A stretch of 64,000 nucleotides of DNA from Gaiellasilicea sp963730405. Its GTDB lineage: Bacteria > Actinomycetota > Thermoleophilia > Gaiellales > Gaiellaceae. Location: contig CAVSRW010000014.1 in the NCBI GenBank assembly GCA_963730405.1, forward strand, positions 124,001 through 188,000, given 5' to 3'. A program made the translations under genes and the position numbers. Of this stretch, positions 36,190-45,813 are shown piece after piece. A model generated the notes under the pieces. It was not told where the DNA came from, made no database searches, and was given only the letters and a program-made list of their open reading frames with translations. The first letter of the stretch is position 1. Every line of letters starts with the position of its first letter.

Positions 36190-36585
36190 GTCAGGGTTCC
36201 TTTCGGCTGGATGAAAGAGAGGGACGCAGCCGGCTTCCGGAGCAGGCTCAGCGCCGTGAGGAGGCCGACGGCTTCGAACGCCTTCGTCGCGAGGGCGAGG
36301 CCGTCGACTGGTTCCGGCTCGGGGTGGACGACCGGGAGCCCGGTCGTCGTCGCAAGCGCGTAGCTCGCGAGCAGCCCCGCGAAGACGATTGCTGCGGCGG
36401 CCAGCGGGGGAGCGCCGGCCGGTCGCAGCGTCAGGACCGACCGCGAGCACGGCGAGCACAGCCGTCGAGGCGACGAAACCGGCGCCTGCCGCGGACCCTT
36501 CGGCGAAGTGGGCCGGGGCGAGGGCGCCGTGGATGCCGGCGCTCACGGCGCAGGCCAGGATGACGACGTCGCGCCGGAGATTCAC
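36186..36585 (-). pseudogene. Small membrane protein of the cupredoxin cluster, frameshifted
   Basis: About 133 aa with four hydrophobic segments (VVILACAVSAGIHGALAP; GFVASTAVLAVLAV; LAAAAIVFAGLLASYAL; EAVGLLTALSLL). His and acidic residues lie in the loops (IHGALAPAHFAEGS, VVHPEPEPVDG). The frame changes near 36430 by one base, after VLAVLAV. The start overlaps the cupredoxin stop and the end overlaps the secreted helical gene, so it is embedded in the operon. Similar small proteins accompany cupredoxins elsewhere; role unknown. Confidence 0.6.
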
Positions 36586-36914
36586 TTGACGATCACCTCC
36601 CCGTCCATGTCCTGGCGGTGAAGGGTGCAGACGTAGTGGAAGGTGCCGGGCGTGTCGAACGCGATCGAGACGCTCTCCCCGGGCTCGGCCTTGTTGTCCT
36701 CCTGCCCGTCGACCTGGACCGTGTGGGTGAAGTTGTCCTCGTTCGTCCAGGTGACGGTCTCGCCCGCCTCGATCTCGATCACCTTCGGGTCGTAGCGGTA
36801 GCTCTTGGCCATCGCGACCTCGGTCGTCGCGACGGGCTCGCTGCTCTCGCTCTCACCGCAGCCCGCGGCGATCACCGCGAGCGAGACGACGAGCGCGACG
36901 CCGAGACTGCTCAT
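36582..36914 (-). CDS. Lipoprotein cupredoxin (plastocyanin-like)
   Basis: A 110-aa blue-copper protein. A lipobox (VIAAGC, C19) anchors it outside the cytoplasmic membrane. The single type-1 copper site is complete: H64 in FTHTV, C96, H99 and M103 in YVCTLHRQDM. The fold matches the small cupredoxin_1 family that shuttles electrons or stores copper. The ATG overlaps the upstream TGA. Position between small membrane proteins suggests a respiratory or copper-handling unit. Confidence 0.9.
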   Translation of the reverse strand: MSSLGVALVVSLAVIAAGCGESESSEPVATTEVAMAKSYRYDPKVIEIEAGETVTWTNEDNFTHTVQVDGQEDNKAEPGESVSIAFDTPGTFHYVCTLHRQDMDGEVIVK

Positions 36915-37222
36915 CAGTGGGTCAGCTCCGCGGGCCGCCGGGCGCCGACCGCCTGCCAAACGGCGGCCGCGAAGACGAGCACGAATGCGGTCAGGTCGAG
37001 CACCTCGGCGATCGTGTGCGCGAACAGGAACACGGTCCAGTCGAGGTGGTAGGTCATGTACGTGACCTCCGCCGCGGCGAAGAGCGTGAAGGCCGTGCCG
37101 AGCACCGTCAGCTCCCGCTTGAACGCGGTCCAGGCGAATCCGGCTCCGAGCGCGAACGCGGCGATGTGGACGACCATGAAGAACCCGGTCGGCAGGTCGT
37201 TGATCCATGAGCCGTAGGGCAC
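36914..37222 (-). CDS. Small membrane protein leading the cupredoxin cluster
   Basis: A 102-aa protein with three hydrophobic segments (TGFFMVVHIAAFALGAGFAW; LTVLGTAFTLFAAAEVTYM; VLDLTAFVLVFAAAVW). Polar residues inside them (His, Tyr, Glu) suggest a redox or metal-related role, but no family is recognised. GTG 37222 follows a clear GGAGAGG site 5 bases upstream and the stop overlaps the cupredoxin start by one base. It is the first gene of the cluster; a 116-base gap separates it from the esterase/SBBP gene. Confidence 0.7.
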   Translation of the reverse strand: MPYGSWINDLPTGFFMVVHIAAFALGAGFAWTAFKRELTVLGTAFTLFAAAEVTYMTYHLDWTVFLFAHTIAEVLDLTAFVLVFAAAVWQAVGARRPAELTH

Positions 37223-37338
37223 TGTCCTCTCCTCCTTGGGATCGGTTGGTGCCCTGTTGGTGTCGGACCGCGCGCCGTTCTTACGTCCGGAGCGCGAGGC
37301 GGGCGACGACCGGTAGGCCGCCGCCCGCTCTGTCGCTG

Positions 37339-39494
37339 TCAGCCGTTCGTGCCGAGGGCGTCGAACCTCGCGAGGAAGACGTCCCCGAGCCCGAGCTGGG
37401 CCTGGCCGTCGACGTCGCCGAGCGTGAGCCCGGAGACGTAGACCGAGCCGCCGCCGGTGGCGAGGTAGAGATTCGCCTCGGCGAAGATGTCGGCTCCGTC
37501 GTCCTCGGTCGTCCCGAACTGGCGCACCCACTCCTGGGTCGTGTCGGGCCGGTACTTGACGAGCACGCCGTCGAACTTGCCGACGCTCGTCTCGAGCTCG
37601 CCGTCGCTGAAGCCGGCGACGTAGAGGTTGCCGGCACCGTCGAGCGCCACGGCGGCGCTCTTGTCGTTCAGGTCGGTGCCGAGCTGGTCCTTCCAGGTCA
37701 GCGTGCCGGCGGGGTCGAAGCGGGCCGCCACGAGATCCTTGTCGCCGGCGAGCGGGCCGTCGAACGCTCCGGCCGAGTACGCGGCGACGTAGGTGTTGCC
37801 GGCTGCATCGGTCGTGAGCCCCCAGACCTCCTCGTTGGCGCCGGTGCCGAACTGCTGCAGCCACGCCCGGTTGCCCGCGGCGTCGTAGCGGGCGACCCAG
37901 CCGTCGAGCGCGCCGACGGCCGTGCCGAGCGCGCCGGAGGTCATGCCGCCGAGCCTGATCCCGTCCCCGGTGGCGGAGATCCCCCAGGCCTTGTCCTCGC
38001 CCGTGCTGCCGAACTGCTGCAGCCAGAGCTGGTTCCCGGCCGGGTCGAGCTTGGCGATGTAGATGTCCTTGTCGCCCTGGTTCGTCGCGGCGAGGTTGCC
38101 GCGGGTGTAGCCCGTGACGTAGACGTTCGCGGCCGAGTCCGTTGCGATCGCGTAGCCGCGGTCCGCCACCGCCGCGACGCCGAACTGGCGCAGCCAGATG
38201 CAGGTTGCCCGCGGGGTCGAACTTGACGACGAAGACGTCGTCCGTGGTGTTCCCGGCGTGGGCGTCGTCGAGGCCGCCGGTCGTGTAGCCGGTGACGACG
38301 ACGTTGCCGGCCGGGTCGAGCGCGACGCCGTACGCCCGCTCGAGCCGGGCGAGACCCGAGCTCGCGCGTCCAGAGCCGCGTCCCCGTCGGCGAGTCCTTC
38401 ACGAGCACGAGGTCCTTGTCGCCCACGTACGGCTGGCCGTCGACGGAGCCGCCGGCCGCGAGCGCCTGGTAGACGTTCCCGGCCGCGTCGACGGCGACGC
38501 CGCCGGCACGCTCCTCCTGGGCGGTGCCCGTCAGCGCCGCCTTCATGGGCGTCGCGGGCGCCTGGTTGAGGAACTGGAAGATGAACTTGGCGCCCTCGAC
38601 GAAGGTCGGGCCCCAGACGTCCCAGTCGTGGCCGCCGTCGACGACGCGAAGCTCGGCGGTCAGGTTCGGGACGCGGACGGCCTGGTTGAAGAGCACGTGC
38701 GCCTCGAAGTCGAGATCGTGCGCCGCGTCCTTCGGATCGGGGTTCTTGAACTCGTCGTCGCCGACGGCGATGAACATCGGCAGCTCCTCGCCGCTCGCCT
38801 TGAAGGTCTCGAACGCGGCCGGGTAGTTCAGCTTCCGGTAGACCGAGTCGACGAAGAGGCTCTTGCCGAGCCCGTAGGCGCCGAACTCCCGCGTCGAGGA
38901 GTCGCTCGGCGGATACGGCACGTACACCGCCGGGCTGAGCACGATCGCGGCGCCGAAGAGATCGGGATGCGCGAGCGAGTAGCGGAGCGCGCCGGCGCCG
39001 CCCATCGAATAGCCGGCCACGCCGCGGCCGCTGCGGTCGGCGACCGTTCTGTAGGCGCCGTCGACGTGCGCGAGCAGATCCTTCGTGAACGCCGTCTCGA
39101 CCGGGCGGCCCGGGTCGGCGCCCGTGTAGCCCGAGTCGACGTAGTAGCTCGCCCTGCTGCTCCACGGCGCGTCGGGCATGATCGCGATCGTCGGCTGGAT
39201 CTCGCCCGCGGCGATCAACTCGTCGAGGGCGCCCTTCATCTGCGTCCACGCCGCCTTCGTGTCGCCGCGGCCGTGGAGGAGGTAGAGGACCGGGTAGCGG
39301 TCGGTCGAGCCGGCGTAGCCCGCCGGGAGATACACGTTGTAGGAGATCGCCTCGTTCAGCGTGGTCGAATGGAAGCTCCCCTCGGTCAGGCTTCCCTCCG
39401 CGACGGCGGCGCTGGAGCCGACGGCCGACGGAGCGAGCAGGACGAGCAGCAGTGCTACGCAGCCGGCGAGCGCCGGTGTGATCCGGGTCCTCAT
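37339..39494 (-). pseudogene. Secreted esterase fused to SBBP beta-propeller repeats, two frame breaks
   Basis: About 718 aa. A Sec signal (AGCVALLLVLLAPSAVGSSA) leads an esterase-D/antigen-85-like alpha/beta hydrolase (residues ~35-330) with nucleophile motif GYSMGG and catalytic His in VVDGGHDWDVWG. From about 345 come seven or so SBBP repeats (GGVAVDAAGNVYQAL, AYGVALDPAGNVVVTGY, GYAIATDSAANVYVTGY, WGLTTDAAGNTYVAAY), a beta-propeller. The frame changes near 38360 and back near 38210, both inside repeats. Restored, it is an extracellular ester hydrolase with a propeller. It is the last gene of the long LacI-led run and its start overlaps the CoA-lyase stop. Confidence 0.75.
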
Positions 39495-40294
39495 GTGTTC
39501 CTCCCCTGGGTCGAGATGCCGTACGAATCTGCAAGCGCCACGGTCTGCCGCGCGGCGCCGAGCATGGCCGCGTCGACGAACTCGCCGCCGTCGAGCGTCC
39601 CCACCCCGGCCCCGTCGAGGCGGGCGACCGTCTCGCGGGCGCGTTCGACCTCGTCGGCGGTCGGCAGGTAGGCCTGCTCGATCACGGGCAGCTGGGCGGG
39701 ATGGATCGCCGCTCGGCCGAGGTGGCCGAGCTCGCGGCCGCGGGCACAGGAGCGGGCGAGCCCCTCCTCGTCCCGCAGGTGCGGGTAGACCGACTGCGGC
39801 GGGCGCGGCAACCCCGCCGCCACCGCGGCGTTGACGATCCGGCCGCGCGCCCAGTCGAGCCCCGCCTCGAGCGCACCGGTCTCGGAGCGGAGGTCGGCCT
39901 CGCCGAGCGAGATCCCGGCGACCCCGCGCGTGCGTGCGATCTCGTACGCGGCCTCGAGGCCGGCGGCCGACTCGATCAGGCAGTTGACCGGGAACGGCGT
40001 CGCCGGAACGTCCTCCGGCCGGGCGACCTTGGGGACGACGATGCCGTTGACCTGGAGGACGGAGACCGCCTCGAGATCGTCGGCCGCGCCGGCGTTGACG
40101 CGCACGTAGACCGGCTTGCGCCTCCGCTCGGAGAGCACGTCCGCCAGCCCGGCGCGAGCGTCGGCCTTCCGCTCGGGGGCGACGCCGTCCTCGAGGTCGA
40201 CGATCACCGCGTGCGCCGCCGAGGCGATCGCCTTCTCGATCCGGTCGGGCCGGTCGGCCGGGACGTACAGCCAGGTGAGCGGCGGGACGCTCAT
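39491..40294 (-). CDS. CitE-like CoA-ester lyase (HpcH/HpaI aldolase fold)
   Basis: A 267-aa TIM-barrel enzyme of the CitE/malyl-CoA lyase group. Family residues are visible: VDLEDGVAPERKADAR (metal-region Glu-Asp), VRVNAG (Arg), CLIESAAGL (metal Glu), SLGEADLRSETG (metal Asp) and the late AIHPAQLPVI. Such enzymes split or make 3-hydroxyacyl-CoA esters (malyl-, citramalyl-, beta-methylmalyl-CoA). It overlaps a CaiB/BaiF CoA-transferase gene, so an organic acid is probably activated to its CoA ester and cleaved here; the specific acid is not known. Confidence 0.88.
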   Translation of the reverse strand: MSVPPLTWLYVPADRPDRIEKAIASAAHAVIVDLEDGVAPERKADARAGLADVLSERRRKPVYVRVNAGAADDLEAVSVLQVNGIVVPKVARPEDVPATPFPVNCLIESAAGLEAAYEIARTRGVAGISLGEADLRSETGALEAGLDWARGRIVNAAVAAGLPRPPQSVYPHLRDEEGLARSCARGRELGHLGRAAIHPAQLPVIEQAYLPTADEVERARETVARLDGAGVGTLDGGEFVDAAMLGAARQTVALADSYGISTQGRNT

Positions 40295-41493
40295 ACGACG
40301 CGGTCCGCGCGCAGCTGGGCGAGCTCGTCCGGCCTGACGCCGAGCTCGGCGAAGACCGCAGCCGTGTCGCAGCCGTGACGGCCGCCGGTGTGGCGGATCC
40401 GGCCGGGCGTCTCCGAGAGCCGGCTGATCACGTTCGGCATCTTCAGCGGGCCGAGCTGGACGTCCTCGACGGTGCTGATCGCGCCGAGCGCCTCGAGCTG
40501 CGGGTCGGCCAGGACGTCTCGGGCGTCGTAGACGGGCGCGATCGCGGCGCCGGCGGCCTCGAACGCGGACAGCACCTCGTCGCGGTGGCGCTCGCCGATC
40601 CAGGCGGCGACGGCTGCGTCGATCTCGTCGACGTGCTCGGCGCGGCCCGCGCCGGTCGCGAACCACGGCTGCTCGGTCAAGTCCTCGCGACCGACGAGCT
40701 GCATCACCCTGGCCGCGATCGAGGTCGCGCTCGAGGAGACGGCGACCCACGAGCCGTCGACGGTCCGGTAGAGGTTGCGCGGCGCGTTGTGGCTGGAGCG
40801 GTTGCCGGTGCGCGGCTGCAGCTCCCCGAGCAGGTCGTAGGCGGTCAGCTGCGGCCCGAGCAGGGTCAGGAGCGGCTCGACGAGCGAGGTGTCGACGACC
40901 TGGCCGCGGCCCGTCTCCTCCCGCGCGCGGAGCGCGACCATGATCGCGAACGCGGTCGCGAGCGCCGCGACGCCGTCGGCGAGCGCGAGCGGCGGCAGCA
41001 GCGGATCGCCTTCCGGCTCCCCGTTCAGCACCGCGAAGCCGCTCATCGCCTCGGCGAGCGTCCCGAACCCCGCCCGGCCCGCGTACGGCCCGGTCTGGCC
41101 GAAGCCGCTCACCCGCGCGAGCACGAGCCGCGGGTTCACGGCGGACAGCTCCTCCCAGCCCACACCCCAGCGCTCGAGCGTCCCCGGCCGGAAGTTCTCC
41201 AGCACGACATCGGAGCGCTCGGCCAGCCGGAGGAAGAGGTCGGCGCCCGCAGGCTTCGAGAGGTCGAGCGTGACGAGCCGCTTGTTCCGGGCGAGGGCCT
41301 TGAACCACAGCCCCGCCCCGTTCTTGCTCGGGCCGTGGCCGCGGGCGGGATCGACCCGGTGCGGGTGCTCGATCTTGACGACGTCGGCGCCGTAGTCGCC
41401 GAGGAGCATCGCCGCGAGCGGGGCGGCGAAGAGCGTCGCCGCCTCGACGACCCGGATTCCCTCCAGCGGCGGCTGCGGCGTCGCCTCGCTCAC
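40291..41493 (-). CDS. CaiB/BaiF (family III) CoA-transferase
   Basis: A 400-aa family III CoA-transferase. The N-terminal half carries GDYGADVVKIEHP and the loop NKRLVTLDLSKPAG; LALADGVAALATAF holds the probable catalytic Asp; GRGQVVDTSLVE and NLYRTVDGSWVAVS are conserved. It moves CoA between organic acids, here probably supplying the CoA-ester lyase encoded next. GTG start 41493 overlaps the stop of the glycosidase/SUMF1 gene (GTGA). Similar transferase-lyase pairs serve itaconate or mesaconate breakdown, but the context here suggests a sugar-derived acid. Confidence 0.9.
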   Translation of the reverse strand: MSEATPQPPLEGIRVVEAATLFAAPLAAMLLGDYGADVVKIEHPHRVDPARGHGPSKNGAGLWFKALARNKRLVTLDLSKPAGADLFLRLAERSDVVLENFRPGTLERWGVGWEELSAVNPRLVLARVSGFGQTGPYAGRAGFGTLAEAMSGFAVLNGEPEGDPLLPPLALADGVAALATAFAIMVALRAREETGRGQVVDTSLVEPLLTLLGPQLTAYDLLGELQPRTGNRSSHNAPRNLYRTVDGSWVAVSSSATSIAARVMQLVGREDLTEQPWFATGAGRAEHVDEIDAAVAAWIGERHRDEVLSAFEAAGAAIAPVYDARDVLADPQLEALGAISTVEDVQLGPLKMPNVISRLSETPGRIRHTGGRHGCDTAAVFAELGVRPDELAQLRADRVV

Positions 41494-43281
41494 GGCAGGT
41501 CGACCGCCAGCCTGAACCCGATCGACGGCGAGCCGGCCATGCCGGCCCCGAGCAGCAGCAGCTTGAGCGAGTAGGCCGCCTCCTGCGGGCCGCCGTCGAC
41601 GTACCAGTCGGAGCCCTCGGCGCGCCAGGCGGCGCCGCCCTTGAGGATCGCGAAGCGGGTGCGTCCATCCGAGTGCTCGCTCTCCGTCCAGTTCCAGACC
41701 AGCGGCTCGAGCCGCTCGAGCAGGCCGGCCTCGGCGGCGAGCTGCCACTCGTCCTCGGTCGGCAGCCGCGCCCCGGCGGCGGCGGCGTACGCCCGCGCCG
41801 CTGCGAGGTCGAGCCCGGTCAGCGGTGCGCCGGCGTCGTCCGCGACCTCGTGGACCGCGATCGCGAAGCGGCCGATCCGGCCCCGGCCGCTCGACCTCGA
41901 CGAAGTCGTGCAGGCGCGGCGGCAGCGGCTTCCACTCCTCGACGTAGGGCGCCTCGCCGTAGGTGCCGGTCTCGCGACGGCGGAAGACCGCGGTCACCGG
42001 ACGCGGCTCGACGGCCGCGAACCCGTCCGGGACGGCGTCGACGCGGACGACCGGCGGCGGTACGCGCCTCGCCTCGCGCGCCGGGAATCGAGCGTCCGCA
42101 CCGCCTGCGACCAGCAGCTGCTCGGAGCCGAGAAACGCAGCGACCCCGCCGGCCGGGATCTCGACCTCGAGCTCCCCCACCGGCCCCGCGTAGTCCCCGC
42201 CGCGGTTGGCAAGCGTCCACAGCGTCGTCGTCCCGTCCGTCCAGCGCGAGGCGACGACCCTGGTGTCAGGGCTCGCGGCGGCGAGCGGCGTCCACTCGCC
42301 CGTCGCGAGCAGCCCCGCGTACTCGCGCTGCACCGGCCGCATCGCGCGCAGCAGCGCCTTGTCGCGCTCGTTCCAGCCGACCCACGCGCCGAAGACGTTC
42401 TCCCAGACGAGGATCCCGACGCCGTTCAGCCACGCGCTGTGCAGCTCCTCGGTGTGGTCGCGGTTCCAGCGGCGCGTGTGGTGGAGCATGTGCCGCTGCT
42501 CGAACCAGCGGGCGCGGAGGACACCCGGCACGTCGCTGTCCGAGAACCACTGCGCCCAGGAGAGATGGTGGTCGGCGGTGCGTGCCAGCGGCAGCGTCGA
42601 CTCGCCCTCGAGCGCGATCCCCGGCCGGACTGCGTCGAGCGCCGCGCGCAGGCCCGGCTGCGCCTCCTTCATCGTGTCGAGGAAGACGCCGTCGGCGCCG
42701 AGCTCCTCGACCAGCCGAGCGATCGCGAGGTCGTCGGGGACGGGCTCCCGCCGGGTGCCGACGTCCCACGGGTTGTAGTTCACGAACACCCGCAGGCCGA
42801 GTTCCTGCAGCTCCGCGACGAGCTCGCGGATCCCGGGGACCTCCCGGTAGAAGTCGAACTGGTTTCGGTCGTCGATCCCGATCACGGGATAGGCGTGCCA
42901 GAGGACGATCCCGTCGAGGCCGCCGAACTCCCGCTCCGACTCGGTGCAGAACCGCTCGGGCGTGAAGCGCCGCGCCTCGTGGTCGTAGAGCAACTCGTCC
43001 CAGAGCCACGCCAGCGCGACGACGTGACAGCCGCGCGTCCAGGCGTACTCGGGCTCCTCGTACGCGCCGTCGTCATAGTCGATCCGAGCCGCGGCCTCCC
43101 CGCGCCAGCGCGCCAGCGTCTCCCGCCACGCCGGCCACTCGGCCGGGTCGTCAGGGGCGACGAAGATCTTCGCCGCGTCGAGCGGCTCGAGGTCCGCGTC
43201 GGGCGCGAGCGGGACCTCCGTCGGCAGGTCGATCGGGCGCGGGACGAGCGGGTCGCGCGGCTTGTCCAGCGGAATGCTCAC
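41490..43281 (-). pseudogene. Glycosidase-like TIM-barrel protein fused to a SUMF1-like domain, frameshifted
   Basis: About 597 aa. Residues ~70-400 look like a glycoside-hydrolase TIM barrel (DGIVLWHAYPVIGIDDRN; VFVNYNPWDVG; GADGVFLDTMKEA; WNRDHTEELHSAWLNG). After a beta-rich region (EIPAGGVAAFLG) a SUMF1/formylglycine-enzyme-like domain occupies the last ~130 residues (ARLPTEDEWQLAAEAG, WNWTESEHSDG, SIGFRLAVDLP). The frame shifts near 41885 by one base, between LHDFVEVERPG and the SUMF1 part. The SUMF1 region has no cysteine, so it cannot be a normal formylglycine generator; a sugar-binding or structural role is more likely. No sulfatase is nearby. Confidence 0.72.
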
Positions 43282-44630
43282 GCCGGCGCGGGCGCACCCG
43301 AGACGGCGACCGTCCGCCGCACGAGCTCGTCGAGCGTGATCCCGTCGAAGCCGGGCAGGGAGCTCGTGAAGCGGCCGCCGAGCGGCGACGACCAGCGCTC
43401 TTCGATTCCCTCGACTCCGACGGCGGCGCCGACGATCGAGCCGACGGCGGCCCCGTTCGTGTCCGTGTCCCAGCCGCCCTGGACGACGGCGGAGATCGCG
43501 CCGGAGAAGTCGTCGTCGTACGCGTACAGCGCCGCCGCGACGAGGGCGGTGTTGTTGATCGCGTGCACCCAGTGGTAGCGGTCGTAGCGCGTGTAGAGCT
43601 CGTCCACGGCCTCCTCCCACGGGCGCTCGCGGGCGAGGTCGCGCGCGTCGAGCAGCGCCTCGGCCAGCCGGCTCCGGGCCGGGACGACCGAGAGGCCGAC
43701 GTCGGCGCTCGCGGCCGGCGACGAGCCGGCGACCGATGCCGCGTGCGCGGCGGCCATGAACATCGACGCGTAGACGCCGTTCGCGGTGTGGCTGACGCGC
43801 GCGTCCTCCCACGCCATTCGCGCCGCCGCGACCGGGTCGCCCGGAGCGGCCCAGCCGTACGCATCGACCCGGAGGCGCGAGCCGATCCACTCGCGGAAGG
43901 GGTTCCGCCGCGTCGCCGTCTCCGGCGGCAGGTACGCCTCGAGCAGGTTGCGGACGGCCACCCGCTCGGCCGTGAAGATCCGCCCCGGCGGCATGTAGTC
44001 GAGCCAGATCTTGGCCACGTCGAGCGCGTCGAAGCCCGTCCCGCAGCGCTCGAGCAGCGCGACGCCCAGCATCGTGAAGTTGAGGTCGTCGTCCTCCGGG
44101 ATCCCGTCGATGTTCTCGGCCAGGCTCGTCGGCCGGCTCGCCCGGTTCCACGGCCACTGCTCTGAGACCTCCTCCGGGAGGCCCTCCGCCGTGAACCAGC
44201 CACGGACCGGCCAGTTGCCCGTTGCCTCCGCGATCGCGCGGATCCCGGCCCGGGGGATGTTCTCGACCGGCTTGCCGAGGACGCAGCCGGCGGCGCGGCC
44301 GAGCCACGCGCCGGCGATCGCTGCGGGGAGGTCCGGCGCCTCCCGTGCCGGAGCGGGATCGGCCGCCGCGAGGATCTCCTCGAACGACTCCGGCTCGCGC
44401 TCCGCGAAGGGACGCGGCAGGGCGTCGAGCTCGTCGAGCAGCTCGAGCGCGAGCGAGCGCAGCTCCGCCGGCACCGGCTCCTGCGACGCGCCGCGCCCCG
44501 GAGCGGGCGCACCTCCGGCGGCGAACCAGCGCTGCTCGACGTCGTCGACGTCCTTCCCTTCCTCGCGCGCCTGGCGAAACTCGTGCCCGACGAGGTCCTC
44601 GGGCTGGATCCAGGTGACCCTCAGGCTCAA
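43278..44630 (-). CDS. ADP-ribosylglycohydrolase family protein (long paralogue)
   Basis: A 450-aa DraG/ARH-fold protein. The first metal-site motif is EDDDLNFTMLG (about residues 160-170) and the second is GGWDTDTNGAAVGSIVG near residue 405, matching the paired Asp motifs that bind two Mg/Mn ions. The N-terminal ~90 residues before AAIAGAWLGRAAG are extra relative to the neighbour paralogue. The TTG start at 44630 overlaps the upstream TGA (TTGA); no better start keeps the reading frame. True ADP-ribosyl targets are unknown; many members near sugar transporters may hydrolyse ribosides. Confidence 0.85.
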   Translation of the reverse strand: MSLRVTWIQPEDLVGHEFRQAREEGKDVDDVEQRWFAAGGAPAPGRGASQEPVPAELRSLALELLDELDALPRPFAEREPESFEEILAAADPAPAREAPDLPAAIAGAWLGRAAGCVLGKPVENIPRAGIRAIAEATGNWPVRGWFTAEGLPEEVSEQWPWNRASRPTSLAENIDGIPEDDDLNFTMLGVALLERCGTGFDALDVAKIWLDYMPPGRIFTAERVAVRNLLEAYLPPETATRRNPFREWIGSRLRVDAYGWAAPGDPVAAARMAWEDARVSHTANGVYASMFMAAAHAASVAGSSPAASADVGLSVVPARSRLAEALLDARDLARERPWEEAVDELYTRYDRYHWVHAINNTALVAAALYAYDDDFSGAISAVVQGGWDTDTNGAAVGSIVGAAVGVEGIEERWSSPLGGRFTSSLPGFDGITLDELVRRTVAVSGAPAPA

Positions 44631-45781
44631 GCGGGAACCTCGCCGGCCGTCAGCGCCGCCAGCGCCTGCGCCCGCTCCTGGTGGCGCTGGGCGTCCTTCG
44701 CGAAGATCTCCGCGGCGACGACGGCCATCGTGCGCCCGGCCTCCTCGACGTCGATCTTGCTCGCCGTCGAGACCTCCTCGACCCAGTCCCGCCGGAGCGG
44801 GTTGCCGAGGGCGCCCGCGAGAGCGCCGCCCATCGAGGCGATCGAATCGGAGTCGCGGCCGTAGTTGACGCCGCCGAGCACGGTCTCCTCGTAGTCGCCG
44901 CCCGTCGCAACGAGCAGCCCGAGCGCGATCGGCAGCTCCTCGATCGCGTGCAGGCGGCTGGGAATCCGAGCGTTCAGCGCCGGCGCCGCGTAGTGCTCGC
45001 CGACTGAGTCGAACGGCGCGAACGTCCGGCGCAGCTCGGCGAGGCCGCCGTCGCGCCAGCCGTCGAGGCCCGATGCGGTCGCTGCCACGGCCTCGATCGC
45101 GTCGCGGGTGCCGTCCTTGGCGAGGCGGAGGCACGTCTCGACGACGGAGTCCGGCGTCGCCTCGGCCCGCATCGCCTCGGCCACGGCTGCCGCCAGCACG
45201 CCGGCGGACTCGCGCCCGTAGCTCGACTGGTGCGCGCCGGTGAGGTCGATCGCCTCGTCGTAGGCACGGCGCGCGTCGCCCGCGTTCGCGATCCCGACAG
45301 GGGCGATGTACATGGCGGCTCCGCAGTTGACGATGTTGCCGACGCCGGCGTCGCGCGGGTCGGCATGGCCGTAGCGAAGCTTCAGGACGAGCCACTTCTC
45401 GGCGAGGAAGAGCCGGTGGTAGAGCAGATCCTCGCGGTCGAGCTCGGGCACCCACGTCTTCTCGTCGACGATCGCGGGCACCAGCAGGGCCTCGACGTCG
45501 TACGCGTCGAGGTGGTCGCGCTTGACGTCGTAGGCATGCACGAGCACACGCGTCATCAGGGTGTCGTCGGTGACGTGACCGTCGCCCTTGTGGAACGGCG
45601 AGAAAGCCTTCTCGACCCCTTTCGTGCGCCTGATCGACTCCACGATCCCCGTCACCCAGCCGCCGAAGTGCTCTTCGATCTCGTGCGACTCCCACCCCTC
45701 GGTCGCGCCCCCGAGCGCGTCGCCGACCGCGGCTCCCGCGAGGCAGTCGACGGCCCGGTCGGTCAGCAGGTCTCCACTCAC
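44627..45781 (-). CDS. ADP-ribosylglycohydrolase family protein (short paralogue)
   Basis: A 384-aa DraG/ARH-fold protein. The signature CLAGAAVGDALGGATEGW opens it, the first metal motif is T71-D72-D73-T74 and the second is GRDSDSIASMGGALAGALG near residue 315. Both metal sites are complete, so it should be an active hydrolase of an N- or O-glycosidic bond to ribose. Two ARH paralogues in succession, in an operon with a sugar importer, suggest nucleoside/ADP-ribose-like small molecules rather than protein de-ADP-ribosylation; that is inference. Confidence 0.9.
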   Translation of the reverse strand: MSGDLLTDRAVDCLAGAAVGDALGGATEGWESHEIEEHFGGWVTGIVESIRRTKGVEKAFSPFHKGDGHVTDDTLMTRVLVHAYDVKRDHLDAYDVEALLVPAIVDEKTWVPELDREDLLYHRLFLAEKWLVLKLRYGHADPRDAGVGNIVNCGAAMYIAPVGIANAGDARRAYDEAIDLTGAHQSSYGRESAGVLAAAVAEAMRAEATPDSVVETCLRLAKDGTRDAIEAVAATASGLDGWRDGGLAELRRTFAPFDSVGEHYAAPALNARIPSRLHAIEELPIALGLLVATGGDYEETVLGGVNYGRDSDSIASMGGALAGALGNPLRRDWVEEVSTASKIDVEEAGRTMAVVAAEIFAKDAQRHQERAQALAALTAGEVPA

Positions 45782-45813
45782 GTCCTCATCCTCGATTCGC
45801 GTTCGTCATTGGC

